Below, one piece after another: positions 1 to 10,236 of a stretch of 64,000 nt of DNA; within the stretch, counting starts at the first letter, position 1; each line of letters starts with the position of its first letter. The stretch comes from Phycisphaerales bacterium (GTDB lineage: Bacteria; Planctomycetota; Phycisphaerae; Phycisphaerales; SM1A02): NCBI GenBank assembly GCA_028823105.1, contig JAPKCC010000002.1:1-64000 (forward strand). Reading direction: 5' to 3'. The translations under genes and the position numbers were made by a program. The notes under the pieces were generated by a model. That model did no database searches. It worked only from the letters and a program-made list of their open reading frames with translations, and had not been told where the DNA came from.

Positions 1-1066
1 TCGGCGTCTGAACCGGAAGGACTCTTCCCGTCACGCCATCCTCCACCACAAAAGGAAGCCCACCGACGTCCGAGACGATCGCCGGACGGGCAAAGGCGGC
101 ACTCTCAATCGGTGCGATTCCGTACATTTCGCCCAGTGACGGGAGGATGGACAGATGACAGGATCTGAGCAACGCTCGATGAAGTTTCGAATCCGCGGGA
201 TCGCCAAGACGAAGTTGACCCACCCAAGCGACCTCTTCGAGGTTGCAGCACTCGTGTTTCGGGCCGATGTAGTGGACGGTCGCGTTCCATCCACGATGCC
301 GTAATTCCTTGACGATCGCTGCCGCCAGCGGCAGTTGCTTCCGTTCAGGATCCGCGGCGGTCAGGAGGAGGTCCAATTTCTGGTCCACCGGCGCCGGCGC
401 CGGCACAAGGACGGACGCATCGGGTTGGAGGTTCGCCCCGAAGGGCACGATGTTCACCTGTTCGTCGCGCGCGCCGTGATCCGCGATCATCGAATCGCGA
501 GCGTAGTCACAAGGAACGACGATCACGTCGGAGTTTGCGACCGCCCGAGTCTCCAGATCCAACATCGCCGCGTGACGCCCCTTCCCCATCGCGGCGATCT
601 TGGGGTAGGCGCCGATCGCCAGGCGAGCCGTGGCATCGGTGGCGTAGATGACCGGAACCCGCCCGTTCCGAAATGCGAACGGAGAACTCATCCCTGATCC
701 GAAGATCACGTCGCACTGAATATCATCGAGGGCCGCGGCACATCGTTTCGCTGACCACCGGGCCGTCTCGATCGCTCGACGAAAAGACGTTCTGTGGAAC
801 AAGTCGTCTCGTCGGTTTCGAATCCTGGCTCCGAGGCGCTTGAGCGTCCTGCTGAAATCACTGGAATTCGAATCTAAGAAAGACCCCACCCCTCGAGATT
901 GAGGCGCATTCCCGATCGACACCGGGACGACATCGCAGCCCGCTCTTTGAAGTGCGGCGGACATGCTCCACGGCATTCCAGAAAATTCCGACGGACTGTT
1001 CCGGCCTTCCCAAATCAGGTGGGCTACTCTGATTCGATTTTTTGAGTCATCACCCAACATGCTCAT
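1..1066 (-). CDS. Glycosyltransferase (GT4-like), 3' end truncated by window edge
   Basis: Manual translation of minus strand from ATG at 1066 stays open to base 1 (MSMLGDDSKNRIRVAHLIWEGRNSPSEFSGMPWSMSAALQRAGCDVV...LSILPSLGEMYGIAPIESAAFARPAIVSDVGGLPFVVEDGVTGRVLPV); the E-x7-E region with 'GLPFVVEDGVTGRVL' is typical of GT4. Absent from ORF track because no stop lies inside the window. Confidence 0.85.
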   Translation of the reverse strand, partial: MSMLGDDSKNRIRVAHLIWEGRNSPSEFSGMPWSMSAALQRAGCDVVPVSIGNAPQSRGVGSFLDSNSSDFSRTLKRLGARIRNRRDDLFHRTSFRRAIETARWSAKRCAAALDDIQCDVIFGSGMSSPFAFRNGRVPVIYATDATARLAIGAYPKIAAMGKGRHAAMLDLETRAVANSDVIVVPCDYARDSMIADHGARDEQVNIVPFGANLQPDASVLVPAPAPVDQKLDLLLTAADPERKQLPLAAAIVKELRHRGWNATVHYIGPKHECCNLEEVAWVGQLRLGDPADSKLHRALLRSCHLSILPSLGEMYGIAPIESAAFARPAIVSDVGGLPFVVEDGVTGRVLPVQTP

Positions 1067-1243
1067 GAATCTATCCGCCCCACCAAATGTGGCCATGAAA
1101 AAGACCGGTCACAAATCGTAACTCGCGGATCGTTCGGAATCGAGTTCAAACTAGACGGTCTGCCGAAGAGATACCCGCCTCCCTCACGCCCAACTGAAAC
1201 TGAGGGCTCGAGAACGCGGTTTTCCAGAAGCCGGATCTCCTGA

Positions 1244-2581
1244 TCAGGCGAGGAGTCGCATCGGTTCCTCGATCATGGCCTTCAGCGTCAGGAGATACCT
1301 TGCCGCCATGGCGCCATCGATGACTCGGTGATCGAGACTCAAGGTCGCCGACATCTCCCAGCCGACCGCCAGTTGGTGATCCCTGACCACCGGTTGTTCG
1401 ATGGCGGCACCGCAGGCCAGAATCGCACTGTTGGGGGGATTGATGATCGCGGTGAAGTCATCAACGCCAAACATGCCGAGGTTCGAGATCGTGAACGTCG
1501 AATCAGACATCTCTTCGGTCGAGAGGCCCTTGTCACGCGCCTTGGTCGCGAGGTGCTTTGTCTCGGCGGAGATCATTCGGAGACTCTTCAGATGAGCGTC
1601 GCGGATCGAAGCCACCACCAGGCCGCCGCCGCGCTCCTCGGGCAACGAGATGGCCACACCGACATTGACTCTGCCGTGAATCAGGATCCGATCGCCCGCC
1701 CAACTTGCGTTGAACATCGGATGTTCGGCCATCGACAAGGCGCAGGCACGAACGATGAAGTCATTCACGCTGAGCTTCACGCCTTCGGTCGCGAGTTTTT
1801 CGTTGAGGGACTTCCGGATATCCATCAGCGCGTCCATCGAGAATCGCATCTTGACCTGATAATGCGGAATCGTCGACGTGCTCTCGACCAGGCGGCGAGC
1901 GATGGTCTGACGCATTCCGGAGACCGCGACTTCGGTGCTCTCCAGCGCCGGAACGTGCTGCACGATGGGCGTCGTGGTGGACACCAGCGTCTGGGATGGA
2001 ATTCTCTGCGTGGTCGGAATCTCCACCGGGAGAACGTCGCCGGTCGCGCCAGCCACGTTCTCGCCCGCCGTCTCGACCGCCGAGAGGACGTCTCGCTTGA
2101 TGATCCGGCCGCCAGGGCCGCTCCCGGACAATGCGGCGAGGTCGATCGCATGTTCCTCGGCCAGCCTTCTCGCGACCGGACTCACTTTCATTCGTCCACC
2201 ACTCGGAATACTCGGAGCTGGCGCCGCACTCGGGGCCGGGGCCGCCGATGCTGGTGTCGGCGCTGGTGCCGCACTCGGGGCTGGCGCCGCTGCCGAATCT
2301 ACTTGCTCGCCTCCGGAGGGCGCGATGGACGCGGGATCCTCCCCTTCCTCCGCGATCATCGCGATCGGCGTGCCGACCGGGACCTGCGTTCCTTCGCCAA
2401 CCAGGATCTTCGCGACGATGCCGTCGTCGTACGCTTGCATCTCCATGGTCGCCTTGTCGGTCTCGATGTCGGCCACGATCGTGCCGGAGACGACCTCCTG
2501 GCCTTCCTTGACATTCCACCTGATGATCGTTCCCTGCTCCATCGTGTCAGAGAGTCGAGGCATGGTGAGCGTGATGGACAT
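1244..2581 (-). CDS. pdhC: Pyruvate dehydrogenase complex E2, dihydrolipoamide acetyltransferase
   Basis: N-terminal lipoyl domain (IETDKATMEM), Ala/Pro linker, E3-binding domain (SPVARRLAEEHAIDLAALSGSGPGGRIIKRDV), catalytic domain with DHRVIDGA. Confidence 0.95.
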   Translation of the reverse strand: MSITLTMPRLSDTMEQGTIIRWNVKEGQEVVSGTIVADIETDKATMEMQAYDDGIVAKILVGEGTQVPVGTPIAMIAEEGEDPASIAPSGGEQVDSAAAPAPSAAPAPTPASAAPAPSAAPAPSIPSGGRMKVSPVARRLAEEHAIDLAALSGSGPGGRIIKRDVLSAVETAGENVAGATGDVLPVEIPTTQRIPSQTLVSTTTPIVQHVPALESTEVAVSGMRQTIARRLVESTSTIPHYQVKMRFSMDALMDIRKSLNEKLATEGVKLSVNDFIVRACALSMAEHPMFNASWAGDRILIHGRVNVGVAISLPEERGGGLVVASIRDAHLKSLRMISAETKHLATKARDKGLSTEEMSDSTFTISNLGMFGVDDFTAIINPPNSAILACGAAIEQPVVRDHQLAVGWEMSATLSLDHRVIDGAMAARYLLTLKAMIEEPMRLLA

Positions 2582-2671
2582 GGGCGTTTCTCGGTCTGTT
2601 TCGTGCTCGAGGATGTCGAGGCACGGCGAGGATTTTTTGGAGATCGAGTCGTGACTTCGGGATCGTCAGCT

Positions 2672-3658
2672 TCAGGCCACGTAGAGCGCACTGCGGACGG
2701 CTTCGGCGATCCGCCGGGCGTTGGGCAGGAACGCCTGCTCAAGATTCGCCGCATATGGGCTCGGAACATCCGCACTGTGAACACGCATGACGTGGTTGTC
2801 GAGGTCGTCGAAACAATGGGCGTGAACCTGAGCCGCCACCTCGGAGCCGGGCGACCCGAAACTCCAAGACTGGTCCACCACCACACACGCGTTCGTCTTC
2901 CGGACGCTTTCGACGATGGTGTCGATGTCCAGAGGCCGGATCGTCCTTCCGTCAATGACCTCGCAGGAGATCCCCTCCTTGGCGAGTTCCTCGGCGGCAT
3001 CGAGACAGAAGTGGACGGGGCGGCCGAACGAGAAAAGGGTCACATCCGTACCGGGACGCCGGACCACCGCCTTGCCGAACGGAACGTAGTGATCACCCTC
3101 GGGCACGTGCCCCTTCATGGCGAGCAGTCGCTCGCTCTCGAGGAAGAACACAGGATCATCGTCGCGGATCGCCGTGGCAAGCATGCCTTTCGCGTCGTCG
3201 GGGAACGCCGGAATCGCCATCTTCAGACCCGGAACATTCGAGAACATGCCTTCGACGCACCAAGAATGCGTCGAGCCGAGCTGACCGCCGGCACCATCGT
3301 TTCCTCGGATCACGATCGGACAACCGAACTGTCCGCCTGACATGTAGAGCATCTTCGGTGCATTGTTCAGGATCGGATCGGCCGCCACGAGACTGAAAGA
3401 CCAGCTCATGAACTCGACGATCGGCCGGAGCCCGAGCATCGCGGCGCCGATGGCCATCCCGGCGAATCCACTCTCGGAGATCGGCGTGTCGATGACCCGC
3501 CTCGGACCGAACTCCTCAAGCATGCCGCGACTCACCTTGTAGGCGCCGTCGTACTCCGCCACTTCTTCGCCGAGGAGGAACACCCGGGGGTCGCGGTGCA
3601 TCTCCTGCGACATGGCCTCGCGGAGCGCATCTCGGAATTCGATGATTCGCTCACTCAT
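2672..3658 (-). CDS. pdhB: Pyruvate dehydrogenase E1 component beta subunit
   Basis: Transketolase-like E1 beta sequence; adjacent to E1 alpha and E2. Confidence 0.95.
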   Translation of the reverse strand: MSERIIEFRDALREAMSQEMHRDPRVFLLGEEVAEYDGAYKVSRGMLEEFGPRRVIDTPISESGFAGMAIGAAMLGLRPIVEFMSWSFSLVAADPILNNAPKMLYMSGGQFGCPIVIRGNDGAGGQLGSTHSWCVEGMFSNVPGLKMAIPAFPDDAKGMLATAIRDDDPVFFLESERLLAMKGHVPEGDHYVPFGKAVVRRPGTDVTLFSFGRPVHFCLDAAEELAKEGISCEVIDGRTIRPLDIDTIVESVRKTNACVVVDQSWSFGSPGSEVAAQVHAHCFDDLDNHVMRVHSADVPSPYAANLEQAFLPNARRIAEAVRSALYVA

Positions 3659-4767
3659 GGCGATGCCTCCGCGTCGGTGACGATCTGAGGCATGCTGGTG
3701 CCGGTGTAGGGGCCGAATTTCTCCACGTAGACATCGGTGTACAGCTCGGAGATATCTGGCTCGGGCGATTGCTCCGCCCAGTTGATCGCTTCTCGAACCA
3801 CCGTCTTCTGAACCTTGTTCAAGGCCTTGAAACCTTCCTCGTCGATCAGGCCGCCTTCGATCATGGCGTCGCGAAGCCGGGTGATCGGGTCACCAGCCTC
3901 CCAGTGCTGCTCCTCGTCACGGGTGCGGTACTTCCGCGGATCGGACATCGAGTGACCCTTGAATCGATAGGTCCGCAGATCGACCATCGCCGGCCTGCTC
4001 TCGGCCCGGGCGGTGTCGGCGACCTTCTTCATCTCTTCGTACACCGTCAGAACGTCCATTCCCTCGATCTCGTAGCCGGTCAGGCCGCAGCCTTCGCCCT
4101 TGGCGATGATGCGATGGGACATCGATGTTCCACGCTCGATGGAGGTACCCATCGAATAACCGTTGTTCTCGACCACGAAGATCACGGGGATGTCGAACAG
4201 GCTGGCGAGATTCATGGCCTCGTAGAAACCGCCCTGATTGAGTGCCCCATCGCCGAGGAAGCAGAGCGTGACGTGTTTGTTGACGCCGCCGTCGATGACC
4301 TCGTCCTGATACTTCTTCGCAAAGGCCAGCCCGGTTCCCAGCGGAGTCTGGGCTCCGACGATCCCATGTCCGCCGAACAGGTTGTTCGGCTTGTCGAACA
4401 TGTGCATCGACCCGCCCTTGCCCTTCGCACACCCACCTATCCGGCCGAACATCTCGGCCATGCAGTACTTCGGATCCATGCCCCGTGCGAGTGCGTGGCC
4501 GTGATCGCGATACGCGGTGACGACCGGATCGGCATGCTGGACCGCCGCGGTACAACCAACCGCGACCGCTTCCTGGCCGATGTAGATATGGCAGAAACCG
4601 CCAATCTTCTTGTCTTGGTACGCCTGCATGGTCCGAACTTCGAATTCGCGGATGAGGAGCATCTGCCGGAGCCACTCATGGAGCTGCGTCGGCGTCGCGG
4701 AAGTTCGTTCGGCCAGCGGCCGTCCGCCGCTGGCGGCGGGTGGAGCGGAATCAGTCACGGAGGACAT
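3655..4767 (-). CDS. pdhA: Pyruvate dehydrogenase E1 component alpha subunit
   Basis: TPP-binding GDGALNQGGFYEAMNLASLFDIPVIFVVENN motif; overlaps pdhB start by 4 bp. Confidence 0.95.
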   Translation of the reverse strand: MSSVTDSAPPAASGGRPLAERTSATPTQLHEWLRQMLLIREFEVRTMQAYQDKKIGGFCHIYIGQEAVAVGCTAAVQHADPVVTAYRDHGHALARGMDPKYCMAEMFGRIGGCAKGKGGSMHMFDKPNNLFGGHGIVGAQTPLGTGLAFAKKYQDEVIDGGVNKHVTLCFLGDGALNQGGFYEAMNLASLFDIPVIFVVENNGYSMGTSIERGTSMSHRIIAKGEGCGLTGYEIEGMDVLTVYEEMKKVADTARAESRPAMVDLRTYRFKGHSMSDPRKYRTRDEEQHWEAGDPITRLRDAMIEGGLIDEEGFKALNKVQKTVVREAINWAEQSPEPDISELYTDVYVEKFGPYTGTSMPQIVTDAEASP

Positions 4768-4991
4768 CCAATATCTCCGAGCGGAGGTAAGTGATGAGCG
4801 GCGAAGTCCTCAGGACTCCGCAATCCCTGATTATGGCGGACTCAGTCGCCCTGAGCAACCAGAAGAGGAAACAAGTTCACTCACCGACCATCTCGGGGAA
4901 GCGTGTCCGAATTCGTACATTCAGAGAAAATCAAGCCAAACACGGGCCACGGCCATCTTCAAACGGCCGCATGCGGGCTTCGACCCTCAAA

Positions 4992-7259
4992 TCACCCCGT
5001 CACGACCGCTGGCTCACTGGCCGCCTCAAGCAATCTGGCTCGGAGAATCAAGAGCCCCATTTCAAGTTGAGCGTCGATTCCGTCTTCGATCAATTTGGAC
5101 GGATTCGGTCGATCTCCGGGGTCTCGGTCCTGATCCCAGTCCGCGATCAGGTCCGCCTCCCGGCGAACCTCGTAGGCCTTCTGGTTCTGCTCAGGGGTCA
5201 TGGAGACGTCGATGTCCGGATTCACGCCCCAGTCATCATCGCCGGGCGTCTTGTGGACCAGACGCCCTCGCTCCTCACCCGGGAGGGCAGGCAACGCGTA
5301 GTACTGGGTGGTCAACTTCAGGGCGGCAGTTCCAGATTTGTCGGAGACATCGTGGAGCGACTGCACGCTCCCCTTCCCGAAGGTCCGCTCCCCGACCACG
5401 ACGGCCGCACCATGCACATCGAGGCAGCCGGACACGATCTCGCTCGCGCTCGCGGAGCCCTGGTTCACCAGGACGACGAGTGGTAGATCCTTGAGAAATG
5501 CCATCTGTGGGGTGGCTGGACGACTCCAGACCTTGATCCCGTCACGGTCTTCGCACGAGACGATCTCCCCGCCATCAACAAAGAGGTTCGAGAAGCGGAT
5601 CGCGCTGTCGAGAAGGCCGCCGGGGTTGAATCGGAGGTCGAGCACCAGACCGCGCAACGCCCGCTCCGCCCTCATCTCGTCGACCGCCACGAGGAAGTCC
5701 CTAAAACTCTCCTCGTTGAACGACGTCAATCTGACGTAGCCAATGCCCGCCTCAGGATCGAGGTACCAGTCCCAGGCCGGCGTGCCCTGATCGTCGAGCG
5801 ACTTCTTGTACCAACCGTTCACCGAGCGGATCTTGATTCGATCTCGGACCAACGGAACCTCGATCGGCTCCTCGACTTCCTCGCGCCGCAGCGTGAGCAT
5901 GACCTCCTCGCCTTTCGGCCCGGTGATCTCGCTGACTGCTCGCGTCAGACTCCAGCCAGTGGTCGGGATGCCGTTCACCGCGACGATTCGATCATTCTCC
6001 AAGACGCCGCCACGCGACGCCGGCGAACCTTCGAGGGGATTCACGATCATGATCTCACGCTTGTCATCGTGCCGGATCATCACGCCGACACCGACGAAGT
6101 CGCCCTGAACCTGCTGCTGGAATCGACGGAGCTGCTCGGGCCAGATCACCTGCGTGTATTGGTCCTCGTAGACATCCTCGAGCCGGTAGGTGGCCCCCTC
6201 GGCGAACTCGCGGAGAATGATCTCCTCGGGGACGTTGATCGTCTCCCGGTTTCCTTCGATCAGCGCTCGCATGATCTGGTGGTACTCCTGCCGCGAGACC
6301 TCACCATCGGGCTTCTCGTCGAGTCCACGGCGTTCGTCCATGATCAGGCCGCGCCAGGCCTTCACCTTCACCGGATCGGCGAGCCCCTCGAAGTTCTCAA
6401 CCAGCTGATCGGTGGTGGAGAAGATCTCGACCGCCTCCAATCCGCCGTCCAAGAGTGGCTTCCATCCACAATTCGACACGTGCTCGCTCGCCGCGGTTCG
6501 AAGAGCCGCTCGAACCATGCGTTCGGAGATGCCGTTGAGCGCCTCTTTCCAGTCCTCGGCGAAGGCTTCGTTGAACTCGGGAAATTCGGTCTCGGGCTCG
6601 AGCCTTGCCATGTTGCGGGCTCGGAGTTCGTAGAGCGCCCGCGGCGCGTACCGGGCGAGGAGCCCGATCCGACGGTTGACCTCTTCGAGTTGTGCGTCGT
6701 ACGCCGCATGGGTCGCCTTCCGCGACGTGTCCTCATGCAGGGTCCGAAGTCGGAAGAGGATCTCCTGCACCTGCAGCCAGTCGCCTTCCGCGCGAGACGC
6801 CGCCTCCACTCCGTCCGCCCGAGCGATCAACGACTTGATTCGATCCTGCTCGAGCACCGCATCCCAGTCGTCGGAAAGCGTCTGAAGACGAACCGCTGCG
6901 GTGAGAGCGCCGGTGATGTCGGATGCCTCGAGTTTCTCTTCGAGTTCGTCGATTGCCTTCCGTCGCCCCGCATCCCGATCATCGTCGGACTGGGCATCGT
7001 GGCCGTCTCGAGCAACCAACGCCGCCTTCAACGTCGCCATCGAGGCAGGGTCTGCGTCGGTTGGAATCGAGGCCAGATAGGCCTCGACGAGTTGGTCATC
7101 GCCGGCGACCGCAGCATTCCAGAGATCAGCTCGCCACGCGTCGACGTCGCCGGGAATGACCGGCGCATCCTGCATCGATGATGCGGAGCTCAGAATTCCG
7201 AGGGACGCGATCACGCCTGCGAGAAGAAAACGGCTGGTGGTTGGATATCGGTCGAACAT
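4992..7259 (-). CDS. S41 family C-terminal processing peptidase with PDZ domain
   Basis: PDZ region (GVGVMIRHDDKREIMIVNPLEGSPASRGGVLENDRIVAVNG) followed by S41 core (GLVLDLRFNPGGLLDSAI, VLVNQGSASASEIVSG, GKGSVQ); N-terminal signal peptide. Confidence 0.93.
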   Translation of the reverse strand: MFDRYPTTSRFLLAGVIASLGILSSASSMQDAPVIPGDVDAWRADLWNAAVAGDDQLVEAYLASIPTDADPASMATLKAALVARDGHDAQSDDDRDAGRRKAIDELEEKLEASDITGALTAAVRLQTLSDDWDAVLEQDRIKSLIARADGVEAASRAEGDWLQVQEILFRLRTLHEDTSRKATHAAYDAQLEEVNRRIGLLARYAPRALYELRARNMARLEPETEFPEFNEAFAEDWKEALNGISERMVRAALRTAASEHVSNCGWKPLLDGGLEAVEIFSTTDQLVENFEGLADPVKVKAWRGLIMDERRGLDEKPDGEVSRQEYHQIMRALIEGNRETINVPEEIILREFAEGATYRLEDVYEDQYTQVIWPEQLRRFQQQVQGDFVGVGVMIRHDDKREIMIVNPLEGSPASRGGVLENDRIVAVNGIPTTGWSLTRAVSEITGPKGEEVMLTLRREEVEEPIEVPLVRDRIKIRSVNGWYKKSLDDQGTPAWDWYLDPEAGIGYVRLTSFNEESFRDFLVAVDEMRAERALRGLVLDLRFNPGGLLDSAIRFSNLFVDGGEIVSCEDRDGIKVWSRPATPQMAFLKDLPLVVLVNQGSASASEIVSGCLDVHGAAVVVGERTFGKGSVQSLHDVSDKSGTAALKLTTQYYALPALPGEERGRLVHKTPGDDDWGVNPDIDVSMTPEQNQKAYEVRREADLIADWDQDRDPGDRPNPSKLIEDGIDAQLEMGLLILRARLLEAASEPAVVTG

Positions 7260-7644
7260 GTCGAGAAATTCCCTTGCGTGACCGATTCCGGAAGAACCCG
7301 GTGACCGGCCGATCTGAACCCACCGACCTCCTCGAGGTCGAGCGTGGGAACACGCCTGATCGCGTGTTTCATTCTTCGCGAGCCTCCGTCACGGACGGAA
7401 CCGCCTTGTCCGGTCACTCATCACTGAAGCCTCCGGACGAATCGAGACTTCGGACTGCCGCCCCTTCGGCCTCTCCGACCTGGAGATTCATCCCGAGGTA
7501 CATCGAGCATCGATCCCCCTCGACTCCACTTCCGTAGTCGAGGTGTGATCTTTCATACCCTACCGACGGTCGAAAGTTCGGATTCGCCGCCATTGCCCGT
7601 CGCTTATCAGACCAGATTCCGGACTCAACGTCGAAGGTGCCACC

Positions 7645-8544
7645 TTGAGCAGGCCACGCCCGATCCAGCACGATCCGCGCCCTGACCTACCCGTCCCCTG
7701 TGGGGAGTGTGGGTACGACCTTCGTGGCGCCGTCGCCGGTGCTCGTTGCCCCGAGTGTGGCGGGAAGATCCCGGCCCGATCCTCCGCCACCGCCGAAAGC
7801 ATGCAAATCCACTCGATCCACGAGTCGGGCCTTTCACAGGTCGCGGCGTCACAGATCGGTTCGTTCATACCACTCGCCGGATTCCTTCTCATCCACACGG
7901 TTGGGCCAATTCTGGCGGTCCTGACCGCTTTCGGGCCCTGTTACCGCCTCCTGGCCTTGCACATCCGATATCGAACCTCGGAGATGCGGCGCTTTGAGCC
8001 GGCCGGATTCGGACGCATTCTGTTGATACTCGCCTGGCTTGAGTCGTTGGCGGCATTGGCCGTGGTGGCCACCCTGGTCGGGGTGATTCCCTCGGCGGCC
8101 TGGTGGTCGATGACCCTGATCTACACGCTCGCCGCCACGCTGTCGGTCGCGACGACCAATTTTCTGATCGCCCGTGCGACGGCGGGCTGGGGATCGACCA
8201 TCGCGCCGAAGGTTTTCCGTCTCGGCGGCGTCGCCGCCTTGCTCGCCGGCGTGGCCGCGATCGGCGGGCGAATGAGTCTGATGCTGGTGACCAATCAACC
8301 CATGGCGGCGGTCGGTTTCGTCGTGGCGCTGGTGATCTCCGGGGTTCTTGCCGCGATCGCGGTCGTGATCGTCCGGGATGGCATCGCTCGAATCGAGTCC
8401 GTTCTAGGCAACGACCTCATCGAATCGCATCGCATAGAGACGACGCACGGGATCATCCCGGTCGAGTTGCCGCCGTCGACGGATCCAGCCCCCTTGCCGC
8501 TCGAGCCCGAACGCCCTCCGGTCCGCCCGTCCGATCGACCGTGA
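7645..8544 (+). CDS. Zinc-ribbon integral membrane protein of unknown function
   Basis: N-terminal CGECGYDLRG...CPECG ribbon followed by several hydrophobic segments. Confidence 0.75.
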   Translation: MSRPRPIQHDPRPDLPVPCGECGYDLRGAVAGARCPECGGKIPARSSATAESMQIHSIHESGLSQVAASQIGSFIPLAGFLLIHTVGPILAVLTAFGPCYRLLALHIRYRTSEMRRFEPAGFGRILLILAWLESLAALAVVATLVGVIPSAAWWSMTLIYTLAATLSVATTNFLIARATAGWGSTIAPKVFRLGGVAALLAGVAAIGGRMSLMLVTNQPMAAVGFVVALVISGVLAAIAVVIVRDGIARIESVLGNDLIESHRIETTHGIIPVELPPSTDPAPLPLEPERPPVRPSDRP

Positions 8545-8551
8545 ACAGATC

Positions 8552-10141
8552 TCAACGGTTCATCTGGAATCCGAAAGCCGATTCCGCGAGATCGATCGCC
8601 CGGCCGAGCGCCGCCGCCTTGTTGACCGTCTCCTCCCACTCCGCCGCCGGGGAGGAGTCCAACACGATTCCCGCCCCCGCCTGGAGGTGGACGGTCCAAG
8701 GAGCTGTGCCGTCCCCGGTGGGAACCACCATCGTTCGCAAGGCGATCGCCACGTCGAGATTACCCGCGAGGTCGATCGCCCCGATTCCACCTGCGTATGG
8801 GCCTCGTCGGACTGGTTCGAGTTCATCGATGATCTGCATCGCCCGGATCTTCGGCGCCCCACTGACCGTTCCGACCGGCAGGGTCGCTCGGAGCGCGTCG
8901 AGCGCATCGATGCCGGTTCGGAGTCGGCCGCTGATCATGGAACCGATGTGCATCACATGGCTGTAACGCTCGACCTCCATGACCTTTTCCAACTCAATCG
9001 ACCCGGGGTCGCATACTCGACCGAGATCATTCCGCCCGAGATCTACGAGCATCACATGCTCCGCCCGCTCCTTCTCGTCGGCAAGTAACTCCGCCTCGAG
9101 CGCGAGGTCTTCTTCCTCATTCCTCCCTCGCCGTCGAGTGCCGGCGAGCGGTCGGTTGACGACGCGATCGTCGCGAACCTGGCAGAGGATCTCCGGACTC
9201 GCCGCCACCAGCATGCAGCCGCGAGCCTGCAGATATATCTGATAGGGCGAGGGGTTCACGATCCGCAGCGCCCGATACAGGTCGAAGGGATCGGCCTCGG
9301 TGGAACGCTCGAAACGTTGGCTGAGCACGACCTGAAAGGCATCCCCGTCGGCGATGTACGCCTGCGTCTTCTCGACCGCCGACTCGAATTCCGAACGGCT
9401 CATCGTGGAGGCGACCGGCGGCTGTGGCGAGGCGTCCAGATCAAGTTCGACCCGTCCGGGCAAAAGATGAATGGTCTCATCGACGACTGCACCCACGAGT
9501 TCATCGACCGCGACAACGGCCGCGGCCTCGGCCGCCACCGCATCAACGTGGTCGGCGAATGCCTCGGTGGCGACCACGTGCACCGTTTTGCCGACATGGT
9601 CGAACACGAGCACTCGCCCGTAGAGTCCCATGTGCAGATCGGGAAGGCCTCGATCATCGGAAGGGGCCGAGGCGAAACCGAGTTTTTCGGGTTCCGCCCA
9701 GCGAGCCGTGTCGTATCCGGCGAAGCCGACGAATCCCGCGCGGAAGGTGTCTGGCGGCTTGACCGCACCGACCTGTCGTATCGGTGCCCAGGAAGCGGCC
9801 AACTCACGCAGAAGATCAAACGGATCACGGTCCTCGACCAGAACCGATTCGTCGCCGCTGGGACGGTGGTGCAGAATCTCCAGATCAGCACCCTGGGCGA
9901 TCACCTCCAACCGAGGCCGGACGCCGACGATGGAGAATCGTGAGACCCCACCCCCCTGCTCCACGGACTCAAACAGAAAGCTCGGCGCGGTGCGATCGTC
10001 GGGTGCCACGAGCCGTCGATACGCCAGCACGGGCGTCAGTTGATCGGCGAAGATTCGGCGAATCACCTGCACGGCCCGAGGCTCGTGGACCGTGGAATCA
10101 GAACGCTGGCGGTCGGGATCAAACAAGAACGCTGCCTCCAT
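8552..10141 (-). CDS. trpE: Anthranilate synthase component I / chorismate-binding enzyme
   Basis: GDAFQVVLSQRF, SPEILCQVRDDRVVNRPLAGTRRRG, LPVGTVSGAPKIRAMQIIDELEP motifs; start placed at internal Met (ORF open to 10252). Confidence 0.9.
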   Translation of the reverse strand: MEAAFLFDPDRQRSDSTVHEPRAVQVIRRIFADQLTPVLAYRRLVAPDDRTAPSFLFESVEQGGGVSRFSIVGVRPRLEVIAQGADLEILHHRPSGDESVLVEDRDPFDLLRELAASWAPIRQVGAVKPPDTFRAGFVGFAGYDTARWAEPEKLGFASAPSDDRGLPDLHMGLYGRVLVFDHVGKTVHVVATEAFADHVDAVAAEAAAVVAVDELVGAVVDETIHLLPGRVELDLDASPQPPVASTMSRSEFESAVEKTQAYIADGDAFQVVLSQRFERSTEADPFDLYRALRIVNPSPYQIYLQARGCMLVAASPEILCQVRDDRVVNRPLAGTRRRGRNEEEDLALEAELLADEKERAEHVMLVDLGRNDLGRVCDPGSIELEKVMEVERYSHVMHIGSMISGRLRTGIDALDALRATLPVGTVSGAPKIRAMQIIDELEPVRRGPYAGGIGAIDLAGNLDVAIALRTMVVPTGDGTAPWTVHLQAGAGIVLDSSPAAEWEETVNKAAALGRAIDLAESAFGFQMNR

Positions 10142-10236
10142 AACGGACGAAATCATGAACCTGGCCCGCTCCGAGTCTATCGGTCGATCCGCCGCCGTCT
10201 CGTCGGAAGTCCCGTCGAGCGTGCTACCATCGAACC

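Noticed and set aside
335-716. Short ORFs at the left end (120 aa plus, 69 aa minus)
   Set aside because: They lie inside the open glycosyltransferase reading frame (complement <1..1066), which is the real gene.
1328-3340. 670-aa plus-strand ORF
   Set aside because: Antisense to the clear pdhB/pdhC genes; a GC-rich codon-bias shadow ORF with Arg/His/Asp-rich low-information sequence.
6069-7181. 370-aa plus-strand ORF
   Set aside because: Antisense to the S41 peptidase; shadow ORF.
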